A stretch of DNA of 64,000 nt from NCBI GenBank assembly GCA_051530055.1, contig CM121342.1, positions 3,906,001 through 3,970,000 on the forward strand, written 5' to 3'. The stretch comes from Neoechinorhynchus agilis. Its lineage: Eukaryota > Acanthocephala. Shown here one piece after another: positions 21,301 to 32,502 of the stretch (position 1 is its first letter; each line of letters opens with the position of its first letter). The notes under the pieces are model-generated. The model had not been told where the DNA came from, made no database searches, and worked only from the letters and a program-made list of their open reading frames with translations. The translations under genes and the position numbers were made by a program.

Positions 21301-22398
21301 ATATCATAACGACTTATCAGTAAAAACGATTGATAAAATAAGTATTTTGTCTAAAAAGCGTCAAAACCCATAAAAATCTCAACAAAAAGACCCTTTGAAG
21401 ATTCAAATGATGGCCGATGCACAGTAGAGCGCAGGCCCGTTGATCCAGAACAAGATATCGATTCTGAAAAGATTCAATAACGAAATCAAAGCTAACTTTT
21501 TATATATTTAAAAAAAATATTAATTAAAAACAATGAAAGTGGTCCTCGATTATCAGCCCGACTCGATATCATAACGACTTATCAGTAAAAACGATTGATA
21601 AAATAAGTATTTTGTCTAAAAAGCGTCAAAACCCATAAAAATCTCAAAAAACGACCCTTTGAAGATTCAAATGATGGCCGATGCACAGTAGAGCGCAGGC
21701 CCGTTGATCCAGAACAAGATATCGATTCTGAAAAGATTCAATAACGAAATCAAAGCTAACTTTTTATATATTTTTAAAAAATTAATTAAAAACAATGAAA
21801 GTGGTCCTCGATTATCAGCCCGACTCGATATCATAACGACTTATCAGTAAAAACGATTGATAAAATAAGTATTTTGTCTAAAAAGCGTAAAAATCCAAAA
21901 AAATCTCAACAAAAAGACCCTTTAAAGATTCAAATGATGGCCGATGAACAGTAGAGCGCAGGCCCGCTGATCCAGAACAAGATATCGATTCTGAAAAGAT
22001 TCAATAACGAAATCAAAGCTAACTTTTATATATTTTTTAAAAATATTAATTAAAAACAATGAAAGTGGTCCTCGATTATCAGCCCGACTCGATATCATAA
22101 CGACTTATCAGTAAAAACGATTGATAAAGTAGATATTTTTTCTAAAAAGCGTCAAAACCCATAAAAATCTCAAAAAACGACCCTTTGAAGATTCAAATGA
22201 TGGCCGATGCACAGTAGAGCGCAGGCCCGTTGATCCAGAACAAGATATCGATTTTGCCAACCTTTGATAAGATTGGTCCATTTTGAAAGTTGACCTTGTT
22301 TCATAATCCTATCCAAATTCATTCCTGGCTTTGGAGGACCCTCAAAACCCAATGCCAAGATCGATCCAACCAATGAAAGTCTCAGTGTTCGTTTGAGA
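18336..22398 (-). CDS. Oxysterol-binding-protein-related protein, ORP9/10/11 type
   Basis: A lipid-transfer protein that works at membrane contact sites. Exons: 22398 to about 22230 (start of a PH domain, GQLSKWTNLIKGWQNRYLVL), then about 20943-20578 (rest of PH: YYTSKENFE, VVGIDDDDDCMFTITV, FHFQAKDPNDREEW), 20525-20451, 20405-20276, 20013-19297 and 19057-18336. The exon 20013-19297 ends with the ORD signature EQVSHHPP. The last exon carries FPSAYGRSIFSIPWFELGG and TKPFYGGKKNRV, which are lipid-pocket and PI4P-contact regions. The ORP9/10/11 choice rests on the KWTN..KGWQ.R..VLD PH motif. Good GT-AG sites support most junctions, but the junction across the satellite intron (about 22230 to 20943) is not resolved. 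A start codon upstream of the acceptor at 22398 was not found; the first exon is unassigned. Confidence 0.9.
20943..22258 (-). repeat. 265-bp tandem array inside the ORP PH-domain intron
   Basis: Five units of about 264-265 bp (CAATAACGAAATC begins near 20946, 21211, 21475, 21739 and 22002). Each unit includes a stretch that on the minus strand copies the end of the PH-domain exon (coding RYLVLDQRACALL). The array thus arose by repeated duplication across an exon-intron border. Two unit subtypes differ in the segment after AAAAAGCGT and follow the order A-B-B-A-B. Only the copy nearest 22258 continues into the rest of the exon. Confidence 0.88.
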
Positions 22399-22399
22399 C

Positions 22400-23100
22400 T
22401 AAAAGTAACGAATGCGCGTGAAGAATTATTCGGATGGGATTCTTCTTCGTGGAAACGGATAAAATTAAAGATTTTGCGAATGATCGGTCAATTGCGAGTC
22501 GAGACAATTCCTTGGGGTGATAGAGACAGCCGAGGAAAGACCGAAGCTAGAAATTTTGAGGACGGTGGTGATTGCACTTTTCGTACTTTTGTCGACAGAA
22601 AAAGGAGTAATTTGCTCCAATGAACACTCAAGATTGAAAAATGAGATCTTTAAAGTCCTATTGAGGATTATAAGTTCTCCTTTTTAAACGCGGCGCTTTG
22701 TAGCATTTATTTTCAAGTTTAAATATTGGTTTGTGTAGTGGTGATCGGAGAAAAGTCGCTGCTTTCACAGTAAAGATCTTTTCGGTGCAAATGAAGCTTT
22801 AAAAGTTGAAAACCTCTTAGAAAACAGGCAGGGGCGTAAGCTTCAGTGTAGAAACTTAGATGATTACGCGTCTTTTTTTCTAAAAAGTGAGACATCTACG
22901 ATTACGCCATGAGAATTTGGGAACCAAGCGGAAAAATGGAAACTTGAAACAATTTCCTCAAAAGAAATTTCTTGAAAGTCTTGATATTCAATGTAGAAGT
23001 CCGTTAAAAAATGTCGGTTTTATGAATTGTATTGGAAAGTATTGATAAAAGCGCGAAATTCCGAATTCTCTTCCTTCTGAACGAATTTTTAGTAATTTTT
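22400..23100. other. 5' flank of the ORP gene, no gene called
   Basis: This should hold the promoter and an undetected first exon of the ORP gene on the minus strand. A 76-codon plus-strand frame (22393-22623) shows no family signal. I saw no repeat until the 224-bp array begins. Confidence 0.35.
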
Positions 23101-23104
23101 TCTG

Positions 23105-24790
23105 AATAAAATAATCATCGGTGTCGCCATTGGTACATTAGAAAAAAATTCGATTTTCAATGCAAATTCGTTTAGAAGAAACCTCCGATTCTAAATTCTC
23201 TTCCTGGGAAACGAATTTACAATAAAAAAATTTGAGTTTTATTAAAGTTTTTGAACGGAAAAACACTTAGATTTCAAATGGACGAAATAAAAACCAAACA
23301 AAAATCCTTTTGAATAAAATTAATAAAACCATAGAATAATCATCGGTGCCGCAATGGGTACATTAGAAAAAAATTCTATTTTCAATGCAAATTCGTTTAG
23401 AAGAAACCATTGATTCCAAATTCTCTTCCTAGGAAGCGAATTTATAATAAAAAATTTGAGTTTTATCCAAGTTTTTGAACGGAAAAACACTTAGATTTCA
23501 AATGGACGAAATAAAAAAGAGACAAAAATCCTTTTGAATAAAATTAATAAAACCATAGAATAATTATCGGTGTCGCCATTGGTACATTAGAAAAAAATTC
23601 GATTTTCAATGCAAATTCGTTTAGAAGAAACCTCCGATTCTAAATTCTCTTCCTGGGAAACGAATTTACAATAAAAAAATTTGAGTTTTATTAAAGTTTT
23701 TGAACGGAAAAACACTTAGATTTCAAATGGACGAAATAAAAAGGAGACAAAAATCATTTTGAATAAAATTAATAAAACCATAGAATAATCATCGGTGCCG
23801 CAATGGGTACATTAGAAAAAAATTCGATTTTCAATGCAAATTCGTTTAGAAGAAACCATTGATTCCAAATTCTCTTCCTAGGAAGCGAATTTATAATAAA
23901 AAATTTGAGTTTTATCCAAGTTTTTGAACGGAAAAACACTTAGATTTCAAATGGACGAAATAAAAAAGAGACAAAAATCCTTTTGAATAAAATTAATAAA
24001 ACCATAGAATAATCATCGGTGCCGCCATTGGTACATTAGAAAAAAATTCGATTTTCAATGCAAATTCGTTTAGAAGAAACCTTTGATTCCAAATTCTCTT
24101 CCTAGGAAACGAATTTAAATAAAAAATTTGAGTTTTATCAAGTTTTTGAACGGAAAAACACTTAGATTTCAAATGGACGAAATAAAAAGGAGACAAAAAT
24201 CATTTTGAATAAAATTAATAAAACCATAGAATAATCATCGGTGCCACAATGGGTACATTAGAAAAAAATTCGATTTTCAATGCAAATTCGTTTAGAAGAA
24301 ACCATTGATTCCAAATTCTCTTCCTAGGAAGCGAATTTATAATAAAAAATTTGAGTTTTATCCAAGTTTTTGAACGGAAAAACACTTAGATTTCAAATGG
24401 ACGAAATAAAAAAGAGACAAAAATCCTTTTGAATAAAATTAATAAAACCATAGAATAATTATCGGTGTCGCCATTGGTACATTAGAAAAAATTCGATTTT
24501 CAATGCAAATTCGTTTAGAAGAAACCTCCGATTCTAAATTCTCTTCCTGGGAAACGAATTTACAATAAAAAAATTTGAGTTTTATTAAAGTTTTTGAACG
24601 GAAAAACACTTAGATTTCAAATGGACGAAATAAAAAAGAGACAAAAATCATTTTGAATAAAATTAATAAAACCATAGAATAATCATCGGTGCCACAATGG
24701 GTACATTAGAAAAAAATTCGATTTTCAATGCAAATTCGTTTTGAAGAAACCATTGATTCCAAATTCTCTTCCTAGGAAACGAATTGATAA
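23105..24790 (+). repeat. 224-bp tandem array with alternating subtypes
   Basis: About 7.5 units with a period near 224 bp. Two subtypes alternate. Type A has CGCCATTGGTAC, CCTCCGATTCTAA and CTGGGAAACG. Type B has CAATGGGTAC, CCATTGATTCCAA and CTAGGAAGCG. The order from 23110 is A, B, A, B, A-like hybrid, B, A, B, so the true repeating unit is a dimer of about 448 bp. The last unit runs into a plausible splice acceptor and exon at 24805. Confidence 0.88.
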
Positions 24791-24804
24791 TTGTGTTTTT
24801 TCAG

Positions 24805-25109
24805 AGTTTTCCCCAGTTTTGACGATAAAACCGATAAGTTTCGTTTCGATTTACCTTTCTCGTCGAGAGCGTTTAGTGGTTCTTTTGACTCGATCAGAAC
24901 TTGTGCTAATTTTTTCTTTAACTCGAACCATTACGTCCGTTGGACTTTTCATCTTTTCAATTGTATTTGCAGCGATAATGCTTATCGATATTTTCGTGGA
25001 TACGATCGCTGGATATCAGCCGAGTCTCATGTACACGCACATGGAAAAGATAAACGCTTTGGGTTGTTGCTGCACTCACGAACATGTTTTACGTACTTGT
25101 TTGCTGTGA
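24805..25109 (+). CDS. Membrane-protein exon, unrecognised
   Basis: A polypyrimidine tract and acceptor (TTTTTTCAG, ending at 24804) precede an open frame with an Arg-rich segment, then a long hydrophobic span containing TSVGLFIFSIVFAAIMLID. A Cys-rich end (LGCCCTHEHVLRTC) follows before the stop at 25109. It looks like the last exon of a plus-strand membrane protein. Upstream exons would lie before or within the 224-bp array and were not found. A second frame over the same bases is less protein-like. No family is assigned. Confidence 0.4.
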
Positions 25110-25820
25110 GTTGGAGGGAAAAGTGAGTCAAGACAAAAAAATTATCAGTCTTTGCTTTCAAGAACAAAAAGACATGGAGTCGGATGAATCGAATACTCTC
25201 AGTAAAGGTTTTTTAAACGTTGTAAAAAGTGAGAAATCGAAAATCTGATCAAAACGAATGAAACAGGTATTCTCGAATGAAATATCGGTCTTTTTCCAAA
25301 TTTTTTTTATTCATTCAATGATTGATAAGTTACGTTTTGTAGAAAAACGAGCTGACAAATCTGAAGGAAAGTGTCAGGAAATATGTTTCCACTCTTTGCC
25401 TAAAAGGATTTTGACATGTCTCTTATTTAAATGAATTCATAATTACTATCTTTATCAAAATAATCTTTTTTTTGTGGATTGAGAGAGTCTTGGTGTTATT
25501 TGTGAATAGAAAAAGAGAATTGACATTGTTAAAAATAAACCTCGATTGAAGATCAAAAATGCTCAGACCTAGCACGAATTTTGTTCTCAAAAAAGAAGCT
25601 CAATTAGCCGTTAGAATAGACTTTTTTGACATTGTGTGCGGAAGCAAAAAGCACTTTAATGAGGAATACGAGCAACAAAGTAAATTTCTTTAAGTGAAGA
25701 AGTATTGTCGCAATTTAGTACATCCAATTAGTTGTTTTGTGCCATGAAATGAAATAACTGTGATAGTCCATCTTTGCAAATTGTTTTCTTGAAATGTTTT
25801 TCGTCCGATATTCTAGAAAT
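25110..25820. other. No gene seen
   Basis: AT-rich spacer between the membrane exon and the 284-bp array. Nothing could be supported. Confidence 0.4.
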
Positions 25821-25822
25821 CG

Positions 25823-27039
25823 TTTATTATTTGTTGATAGGAGAAAATAAATGAAATTAAGATTTTATTGGATATTTCGATCCACTATCTCGGATCTTCT
25901 TCAGCGATATATGACCGAATCCATTCATTCCTTTCACATCTCTTGCACTTATCAATTCACTAAAGATACTGTTGAACCTTTTTTGCGCTTTAATTCTCAA
26001 TCGTCCTTCGATTCCGTCTTATATATAGCGAGATCTCTCAGTAATTCCTCCATCTCATGATCTATTCTACACCTTTATTGATCGGCCCCTTTACAATGCG
26101 TCTTTATGGATTATTCGTTGATAGGAGAAAATAAATGAAATTAAGATTTTATTGGATATTTCTATCCACTATCTCGGATCTTCTTCAGCGATATATGACC
26201 GAATCCATTCATTCCTTTCACATCTCTTGCGCTTATCAATTCACTAAAGATACTGTTGAACCTTTTTTGCGCTTTAATTCTCAATCGTCCTTCGATTCCG
26301 TCTTATATATAGCGAGATCTCTCAGTAATTCCTCCATCTCATGATCTATTCTACACCTTTATTGATCGGCCCCTTTACAATGCGTCTTTATGGATTATTT
26401 GTTGATAGGAGAAAATAAATGAAATTAAGATTTTATTGGATATTTCGATCCACTATCTCGGATCTTCTTCAGCGATATATGACCGAATCCATTCATTCCT
26501 TTCACAAATCTTGCGCTTATCAATTCACTAAAGATACTGTTGAACCTTTTTTGCGCTTTAATTCTCAATCGTCCTTCGATTCCGTCTTATATATAGCGAG
26601 ATCTCTCAGTAATTCCTCCATCTCATGATCTATTCTACACCTTTATTGATCGGCCCCTTTACAATGCGTCTTTATGGATTATTTGTTGATAGGAGAAAAT
26701 AAATGAAATTAAGATTTTATTGGATATTTCGATCCACTATCTCGGATCTTCTTCAGCGATATATGACCGAATCCATTCATTCCTTTCACAAATCTTGCGC
26801 TTATCAATTCACTAAAGATACTGTTGAACCTTTTTTGCGCTTTAATTCTCAATCGTCCTTCGATTCCGTCTTATATATAGCGAGATCTCTCAGTAATTCC
26901 TCCATCTCATGATCTATTCTACACCTTTATTGATCGGCCCCTTTACAATGCGTCTTTATGGATTATTCGTTGATAGGAGAAAATAAATGAAATTAAGATT
27001 TTATTGGATATTTCGATCCACTATCTCGGATCTTCTTCA
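25823..27039 (+). repeat. 284-bp tandem array, each unit with a 69-codon open frame
   Basis: Four full units and a partial one, with an exact period of 284 bp (ATG at 25851, 26135, 26419, 26703 and 26987). Each full unit holds an open frame beginning MKLRFYWIF and ending in a TGA after SNSSIS. The few differences between units change amino acids (Arg/Leu, Ile/Lys, Thr/Ala). There is therefore no sign of protein-level constraint, and I do not call genes. A further copy at 49137-49350 is followed by an inverted copy of the unit's start (49377-49436), which shows the unit is dispersed and mobile. Confidence 0.9.
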
Positions 27040-27284
27040 TCGATTGTTAAAGTGTTTTATTCGCAACTCAAATCAATAAATTCTTCAAATAACAATGAAT
27101 TATCTTTTCAACAAATTGTTTAAGAAATTAACCGATGTAGCGTGATAGCGACCGTTGATGACAAGTCCACAATTTTATGAGCAATGTCGAATTCGTCAAT
27201 TCGCAAAGAACGAAATTCAGTTATGATCTCATTTTCCCTTCACGAATCCCAGAGAAAATTTATTTGAGTTAGACTGAAGCGTGT

Positions 27285-28060
27285 TTATTTCGTTTTCCTT
27301 TTCAGCATTCTCGTTGTTTTACTGCCATCGCCATAAATCTTCTTTGCGAATAAATTCAATAATAGTCCAATCAGATAATCGATAAAGAGGATAAACAACG
27401 ACAAAAGAATAAAAAGAGGGACTTGATGGGGTTCCATCATATCGAGAAAAGGGTATGGGAATTGTCCCAACTTGTATCGTATTCCATAAATACTATAAAA
27501 CAGTTAAAAACGTCAACAACAAAATCGAATGTTCAATACTCTCACATGAACGTGTATGCGATCGATATGGTCGATAGTGTGATGATCGGTGTAGTGATTG
27601 ATTTCGGATAATCATGAGCTGTTGTAAGACCATGAGTGATCACCGTTACTGCTGGAAGAGTGTGAAGAAGATGGTTCACTGATGGTGGTATATGGATTGC
27701 GTGGTCACGATGAATGATGAACGATCTATCGTAAAGGAACAATGCCCAAAACATTTTAGAAACGAGCTGTCAAGAGAGATGAAGTGATTTTGAAAAAAAA
27801 TCAACTCACGATTCCGAGTGGGAAAGCGATAAGACCATGAAATCTGTCCCTAAGTTGAATTATTGCCCGTTTAGTTGACCATGTAGCCAAGATGTTCACC
27901 ACTTGGAATAACGTTTGAATCCACTAAGTTCGAGGTTAAATTATGAAAAAAGAAACTTATTTCAACAAAAGAGACTTACCAAATCAATTACTGTGAGGTA
28001 CTGTAAAAGGTATATCGATGATGGACAATTGGGTGGTAGTGGATGAGAAAAAAATGCATT
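27285..28060 (-). CDS. AIG1/ADTRP-family membrane hydrolase (FAR-17a family)
   Basis: A small multi-pass membrane protein whose family includes the threonine hydrolases AIG1 and ADTRP, which cleave fatty-acid esters of hydroxy fatty acids. Exons: about 28060-27980 (LQYLTVIDL, family KFLTFIDL, with the catalytic Thr), 27923-27810 (ends IAFPLGI), 27766-27546 (ALFLYDRSF, then IPPSVNHLLHT, holding the catalytic His of NH..HT) and 27492-27285 (LGQFPYPFLD, then a last membrane span and a basic tail). All three introns are 40-115 nt with good GT-AG ends (GTAAGTC, GTGAGTT, GTGAGAG). Both catalytic positions are kept, so an active enzyme is likely. The N-terminal start was not fixed. Confidence 0.75.
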
Positions 28061-28165
28061 GGCCAAACAATCATGTATACCAAAAGACTTTCTCACGGAA
28101 TAACATTTTAGAAATATAAAAATGAATGATTTTTTTTAAAAATTGAAGCAAAATAAATTTATTAT

Positions 28166-29504
28166 CCAGTGTCCTTCAGGAGATAAAAGAGAGAGGAAAA
28201 AACCCTTCGATGATAATTTGTTTAACCGAAAAAGCTAGATTTTATGAGAGATCTTTCGATAGTGAATATTTTACATTTTCTAGAAAAATCATAACAATTT
28301 TAGAAGGCTATAATCGTGGCTCATAAAAGAAAATTGCAAAGAATTGAGGCTTTACTTCAAAAAAATTGAACAGTGTCCTTCAGGAGATAAAAAGAGAGGA
28401 AAAAACCCTTCGATGATAATTTGTTTAACCGAAAAAGCTGGATTTTATAAGAGATCTTTCGATGGTGAATATTTTACATTTTCTAGAAAAATCATAACAA
28501 TTTTAGAAGGTTATAATCGTGGCTCATAAAAGAAAATTGCAAAGAATTGAGGTTTTACTTCAAAAAAATTGAACAGTGTCCTTCGGGAGATAAAAAGAGA
28601 AAAAACCCTTCGATGATAATTTGTTTAACCGAAAAAGCTGGATTTTATGAGAGATCTTTCGATGGTGAATATTTTACATTTTCTAGAAAAATCATAACAA
28701 TTTTAGAAGGCTATAATCGTGGCTCATAAAAGAAAATTGCAAAGAATTGAGGTTCAATTTAAAAAAATTGAACAGTGTCCTTCGGGAGATAAAAAGAGAG
28801 GAAAAAACCCTTCGATGATAATTTGTTTAACCGAAAAAGCTGGATTTTATAAGAGATCTTTCGATGGTGAATATTTTACATTTTCTAGAAAAATCATAAC
28901 AATTTTAGAAGGTTATAATCGTGGCTCATAAAAGAAAATTGCAAAGAATTGAGGTTTTACTTCAAAAAAATTGAACAGTGTCCTTCAGGAGATAAAAAGA
29001 GAGGAAAAAACCCTTCGATGATAATTTGTTTAACCGAAAAAGCTGGATTTTATGAGAGATCTTTCGATGGTGAATATTTTACATTTTCTAGAAAAATCAT
29101 AACAATTTTAGAAGGTTATAATCGTGGCTCATAAAAGAAAATTGCAAAGAATTGAGGTTTTACTTCAAAAAAATCGAACAGTGTCCTTCGGGAGATAAAA
29201 AGAGAGGAAAAAACCCTTCGATGATAATTTGTTTAACCGAAAAAGCTGGATTTTATAAGAGATCTTTCGATGGTGAATATTTTACATTTTCTAGAAAAAT
29301 CATAACAATTTTAGAAGGTTATAATCGTGGCTCATAAAAGAAAATTGCAAAGAATTAAGGTTCAATTTAAAAAAAATTGAACAGTGTCCTTCAGGAGATA
29401 AAAAGAGAGGAAAAAACCCTTCGATGATAATTTGTTTAACCGAAAAAGCTGGATTTTATGAGAGATCTTTCGATGGTGAATATTTTACATTTTCTAGAAA
29501 AATC
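28166..29504 (+). repeat. 203-bp tandem array with alternating subtypes
   Basis: About 6.6 units with a period of 201-206 bp (GAACAGTGTCC begins near 28368, 28571, 28770, 28973, 29176 and 29379). One diagnostic base alternates strictly along the array, TATGAGAGATC versus TATAAGAGATC, so the homogenising unit is a dimer. An open frame of about 61 codons recurs but is shifted in some units by small indels and is not called. Confidence 0.88.
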
Positions 29505-29716
29505 CCAAGTACAAAAAAGGAAATAGATTTTTCCGAGTGATCGTCGATAGGAACACAAGAAGGTAACAAGATTGATTGGCATAAATGAAACCGGCAGCAG
29601 CAATTGATGAGAATGCCGTTCTTTGAAGTTTTAATAAGAGACTCATCGAAATCGAGAATGTTGCTTTTTTCCAACAATGCTTTTATATCGCTCGGCAGAA
29701 TGAATTGCTCAACCAT
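29505..29716 (-). CDS. Probable first exon of an unrecognised gene
   Basis: From the ATG at 29716 a minus-strand frame starts MVEQFILPSDIKALLEKSN, then FDESLIKTSKNG and a Cys-rich segment (NCCCRFHLC). It runs into the 203-bp array, which would sit in its first intron if the gene continues. The composition is protein-like, but no family is recognised and no downstream exon was identified. Confidence 0.35.
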
Positions 29717-29989
29717 TCTTTCGCTTGTAAACGCGAAAAAAAGAAAAATTCGTTTCGACTATGACAACTCAACGTCGTCAGCGGTGATTTTAAAATTGCT
29801 TGAACCTTGAACTGTTGTTCGGATGCTTGTTTGTGTCGTAAAACTTAAAAGAACTTTGGTAAATCCGATCTTTTTCAGGATGAAAGCACCGTGGCATGCT
29901 TTTCAGACCTAAAGTCCGACGAGACGGACGAAATATTGAGATCAATAAAATAGTCTTTATTTTTTAGGTTAAACTTAAAGTTTATTGCT

Positions 29990-30400
29990 GAAATCATTCA
30001 TACCACCGCCTTTCTGGATCTCTCAAAGTGTCGTCCTGGTGTAACGGTCGAAAGGATCGTCTCAATCTCTTAAACAATTTCTTGACTAGGTCCTACGCCG
30101 CGAAGAAACAAAATAAAGATTTGGACCCCTGAATTTTGCCTTTTTGCGGTCCTCAGCGAAGTGGCGAATTTCATGTTGCTGGCTGCGAGTGTGGCGTCCC
30201 GGAGAAGGCATTTGCCCCCTTCCCCACGGGAATACTGTGACATCGTCAGGTCTACGGCGGCCATCGAGTCAGCAAAGATTGCTCGGCTCCACCTGATTGC
30301 CGACAGACGCAACTGCAGTGATGTGGCAAAATCTCAATTGGCTACGAAGCTCCCAATAATCCGATTCTTAAACATCGAAGGCACCTTCAAATCATACTAA
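29990..30400 (-). repeat. Dispersed repeat, copy 1
   Basis: This segment matches 41225-41610 in the opposite orientation. Shared blocks include the ACTCGATGGCCGCCGTAGA/ATCGAGTCAGCAAAG side, TCACAGTATTCCCGTGG, GAGAATGGCATTTGC-like sequence and GTAACGGTCGAAAGG. The two copies are diverged by roughly a quarter, so this is an old mobile element of unknown class. No coding domain is recognisable. Confidence 0.6.
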
Positions 30401-30649
30401 TCATTTCTAGTGAACGGATCCATCTACAGAAGCGATTGGGCGAGCGTTGAGCCAAGATTCCTATTCTCTTGTGGAGACTGCCGCCAATCGAGTTCGGTTC
30501 ACCAGGTCATGAGAATCTGAAATTAAAGAGTTATGAATTCTCGCTATTAAGAGTGAGTCCCCAAACTGATTGTTTCCGTCCATTGACGGGTACCTGCTCG
30601 CTGCCTGAATCTCCACACCAAAGATTAGGACTAATTTTAATGAATCTTT

Positions 30650-31395
30650 CAAATTTAGTGATCTTTCACTCGTGCGATTTCCGACGCCAATAATACAACT
30701 GTAGTTTACTAAACCAGTTAGTTTAGTACATCTTAACGCGCTGATTCCAAATCTGCTGATGGATTTGCGATAGCTGTCATTGTTCTTGAGTTATTTGTTG
30801 TTAAATTTTGAGACAAACTACCTTGATTATTGATATTAAAACATCAATAAATTTTAGATCAAATTAACTTTTCTAGATCTACTTTTGATGCTGAATTCAC
30901 ATCCAATAACGTTTTTATGTAACTTGTTAAATTTGTACACTTAGTTTTAGGATTGAAGTTCATAAAAGACACCTGAATTAAATCTGTAGTACTCGTAAGT
31001 TGTTAGGAAATGATAAAACATTTTGAGCATATCCAATGCGCTGATTTCAATGGTGTTATCTAATTATAATGAATATTGCAAATTTAGTGATCTTTCACTC
31101 TTGTGACTATTGACCAAATATGATAATGCGATTTCCGATTCGAATATTGCAGCTGTAGTTTACTAAATCAGTTCATTTAGCACATCTTAACGCGCTGATT
31201 CCAAATCTGCTGATGGATTTGCGATAGCTATCATGGTTCTTGAGTTATTCGTTGTTAAATTTTGAGACCGATCAAATTAACTTTTCTAGGTCTACTTTTG
31301 ACGCGGAATTCACGTGCAGTAACGGTTTGATGTGGCTTGTTAAATTTTTACACTTAGTTTCAAAGATTGAAGTTCATAAAAGACACCTGAATTAA
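30650..31395. repeat. Direct duplication of a ~310-bp block
   Basis: Two same-orientation copies: about 30650-30970 and 31075-31395. They share TTTAGTGATCTTTCACTC, CATCTTAACGCGCTGATTCC, CTGATGGATTTGCGATAGC and TTCATAAAAGACACCTGAAT. Part of the same sequence (GCGATAGCTGTCAT..GTTCTTGAGTTATTCGT) recurs near 59520, so the block belongs to a dispersed family. No gene lies inside. Confidence 0.65.
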
Positions 31396-31504
31396 ATCCA
31401 TAATGCGATTGCGCGGTTTAGATCTAATAAAACATTAGCAAGAGAATGTCGCAATTGGAAGGAGTTGAAGCCACGAGAGGAGTGATGCAACCATGTCGGT
31501 CATT

Positions 31505-31990
31505 ATTGTTTCAGCCAGTTGTTATCGACACATTCAGATAATAGAAGATGGCGGGATTCCAATCGTCTTTTCTCTTCACGCACAGACACACGTCGAGGAA
31601 AGTTATTTCTTTGTCTTGGTCTTCGTGTTTGATTGCCTGGTCTTTTTTGTTGAATAAATGCGTCATTGGAAGGAGTTTCGGGTCCGATTTAAGCACACAG
31701 AAAAAACATCGTCAACGTATAGCCACCATTTTACCATGTGAGGAATTCTACGGGGGCCCCACATCGCCACTCCGTCAATTTGATCATAGATTTCACCGTT
31801 GAATTGAAAAGCATTCTTAGAGGTGCACAATTTGATGAGCTCGATCCACTCATTCATCGTGAGACAAGAAGTGCATTTTCAGTTTGAATGTTGGATGCCA
31901 TTTCTATGAATGGTAGCAGAGGAATGTTGGTGAATAAAGAATAGGCATCAGCGGTTAGGAATCTGTGTTCGGATCGAATGAAGGAACGTC
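31505..31990 (-). mobile_element. Penelope-like element, reverse-transcriptase fragment
   Basis: On the minus strand the translation shows DAYSLFTNIPL, then FQFNGEIYDQIDGVAM, then the YVDD-containing segment LYVDDVFSV, and a later ITFLDV. In that order these are the Penelope-like RT hallmarks (SLFTNIP, F-N---Y-QIDGVAMGSPLGP, YVDD-F, I-FLDV). The piece is degenerate and truncated. Its C-terminal endonuclease is not attached; an endonuclease fragment of the same superfamily lies at 41890-42575. Confidence 0.72.
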
Positions 31991-32269
31991 TACACGGACA
32001 CAAATACGCCTTACGATGTGGTTATACTACGTCTCCACTCGTCCTCTTCACAGAAAAGAGAAAATTCCAATGACTGATAAAAGGGCAAGGGAACAAAGCA
32101 AAAGTTTCCCTCCAACTATCTGTTGTTGGCCTAAATGCACTCACGAAGGCTGGTCTTCGCCTACGGAGTTGACGATCCCGAGACAAAACGGAAACAATCA
32201 TGGGTGTGTTGTGACGAATCCCTCTGTTAATTTAGATTCAATTGACAATGGCCGATTCTTCTTCTCACT

Positions 32270-32395
32270 CAAGCATTTTCTCTTTCAACCTTCTTTGGAC
32301 GATCAACTCTGAACAGCAGCAAGTGCCGAACAACTCCCTGATGTCCCTTGAGAGTGTACCCTTCGGCCCATCTCATCCCGTTCGTTTCTAATTTC
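32270..32395 (-). repeat. Short dispersed repeat shared with 59686-59800
   Basis: The block containing AACCTTCTTTGGACGATC, CAGCAGCAAGTGCCGAACAA and CCCATCTCATC.CGTTCGTTT recurs in inverted orientation at 59686-59800. Family is unknown. Confidence 0.6.
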
Positions 32396-32502
32396 TGAGG
32401 TCGTTTTGCTTGGTCGTCCAAACTTGTAAAATTGCTTTCGAAACTATTTAAATCCTATGACCAAGACGCGTTTTCCACCAAAATCCTTAGGATTTAATTT
32501 CA

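Noticed and set aside
22393-22623. Plus-strand 76-codon gene near the ORP 5' end
   Set aside because: Overlaps the splice acceptor region of the ORP gene on the other strand and shows no domain.
25851-26912. Four tandem copies of a 69-residue protein gene
   Set aside because: The open frames follow from a 284-bp repeat, and the few differences are amino-acid changing, so there is no sign of coding constraint.
28344-29337. Repeated 61-residue protein genes in the 203-bp array
   Set aside because: Indels in some units shift or shorten the frame; no constraint is visible.
30650-31395. Long terminal repeats of a retroelement
   Set aside because: The two direct blocks are separated by only about 100 bases, contain no internal domains and lack recognisable terminal signatures; treated as a local duplication.
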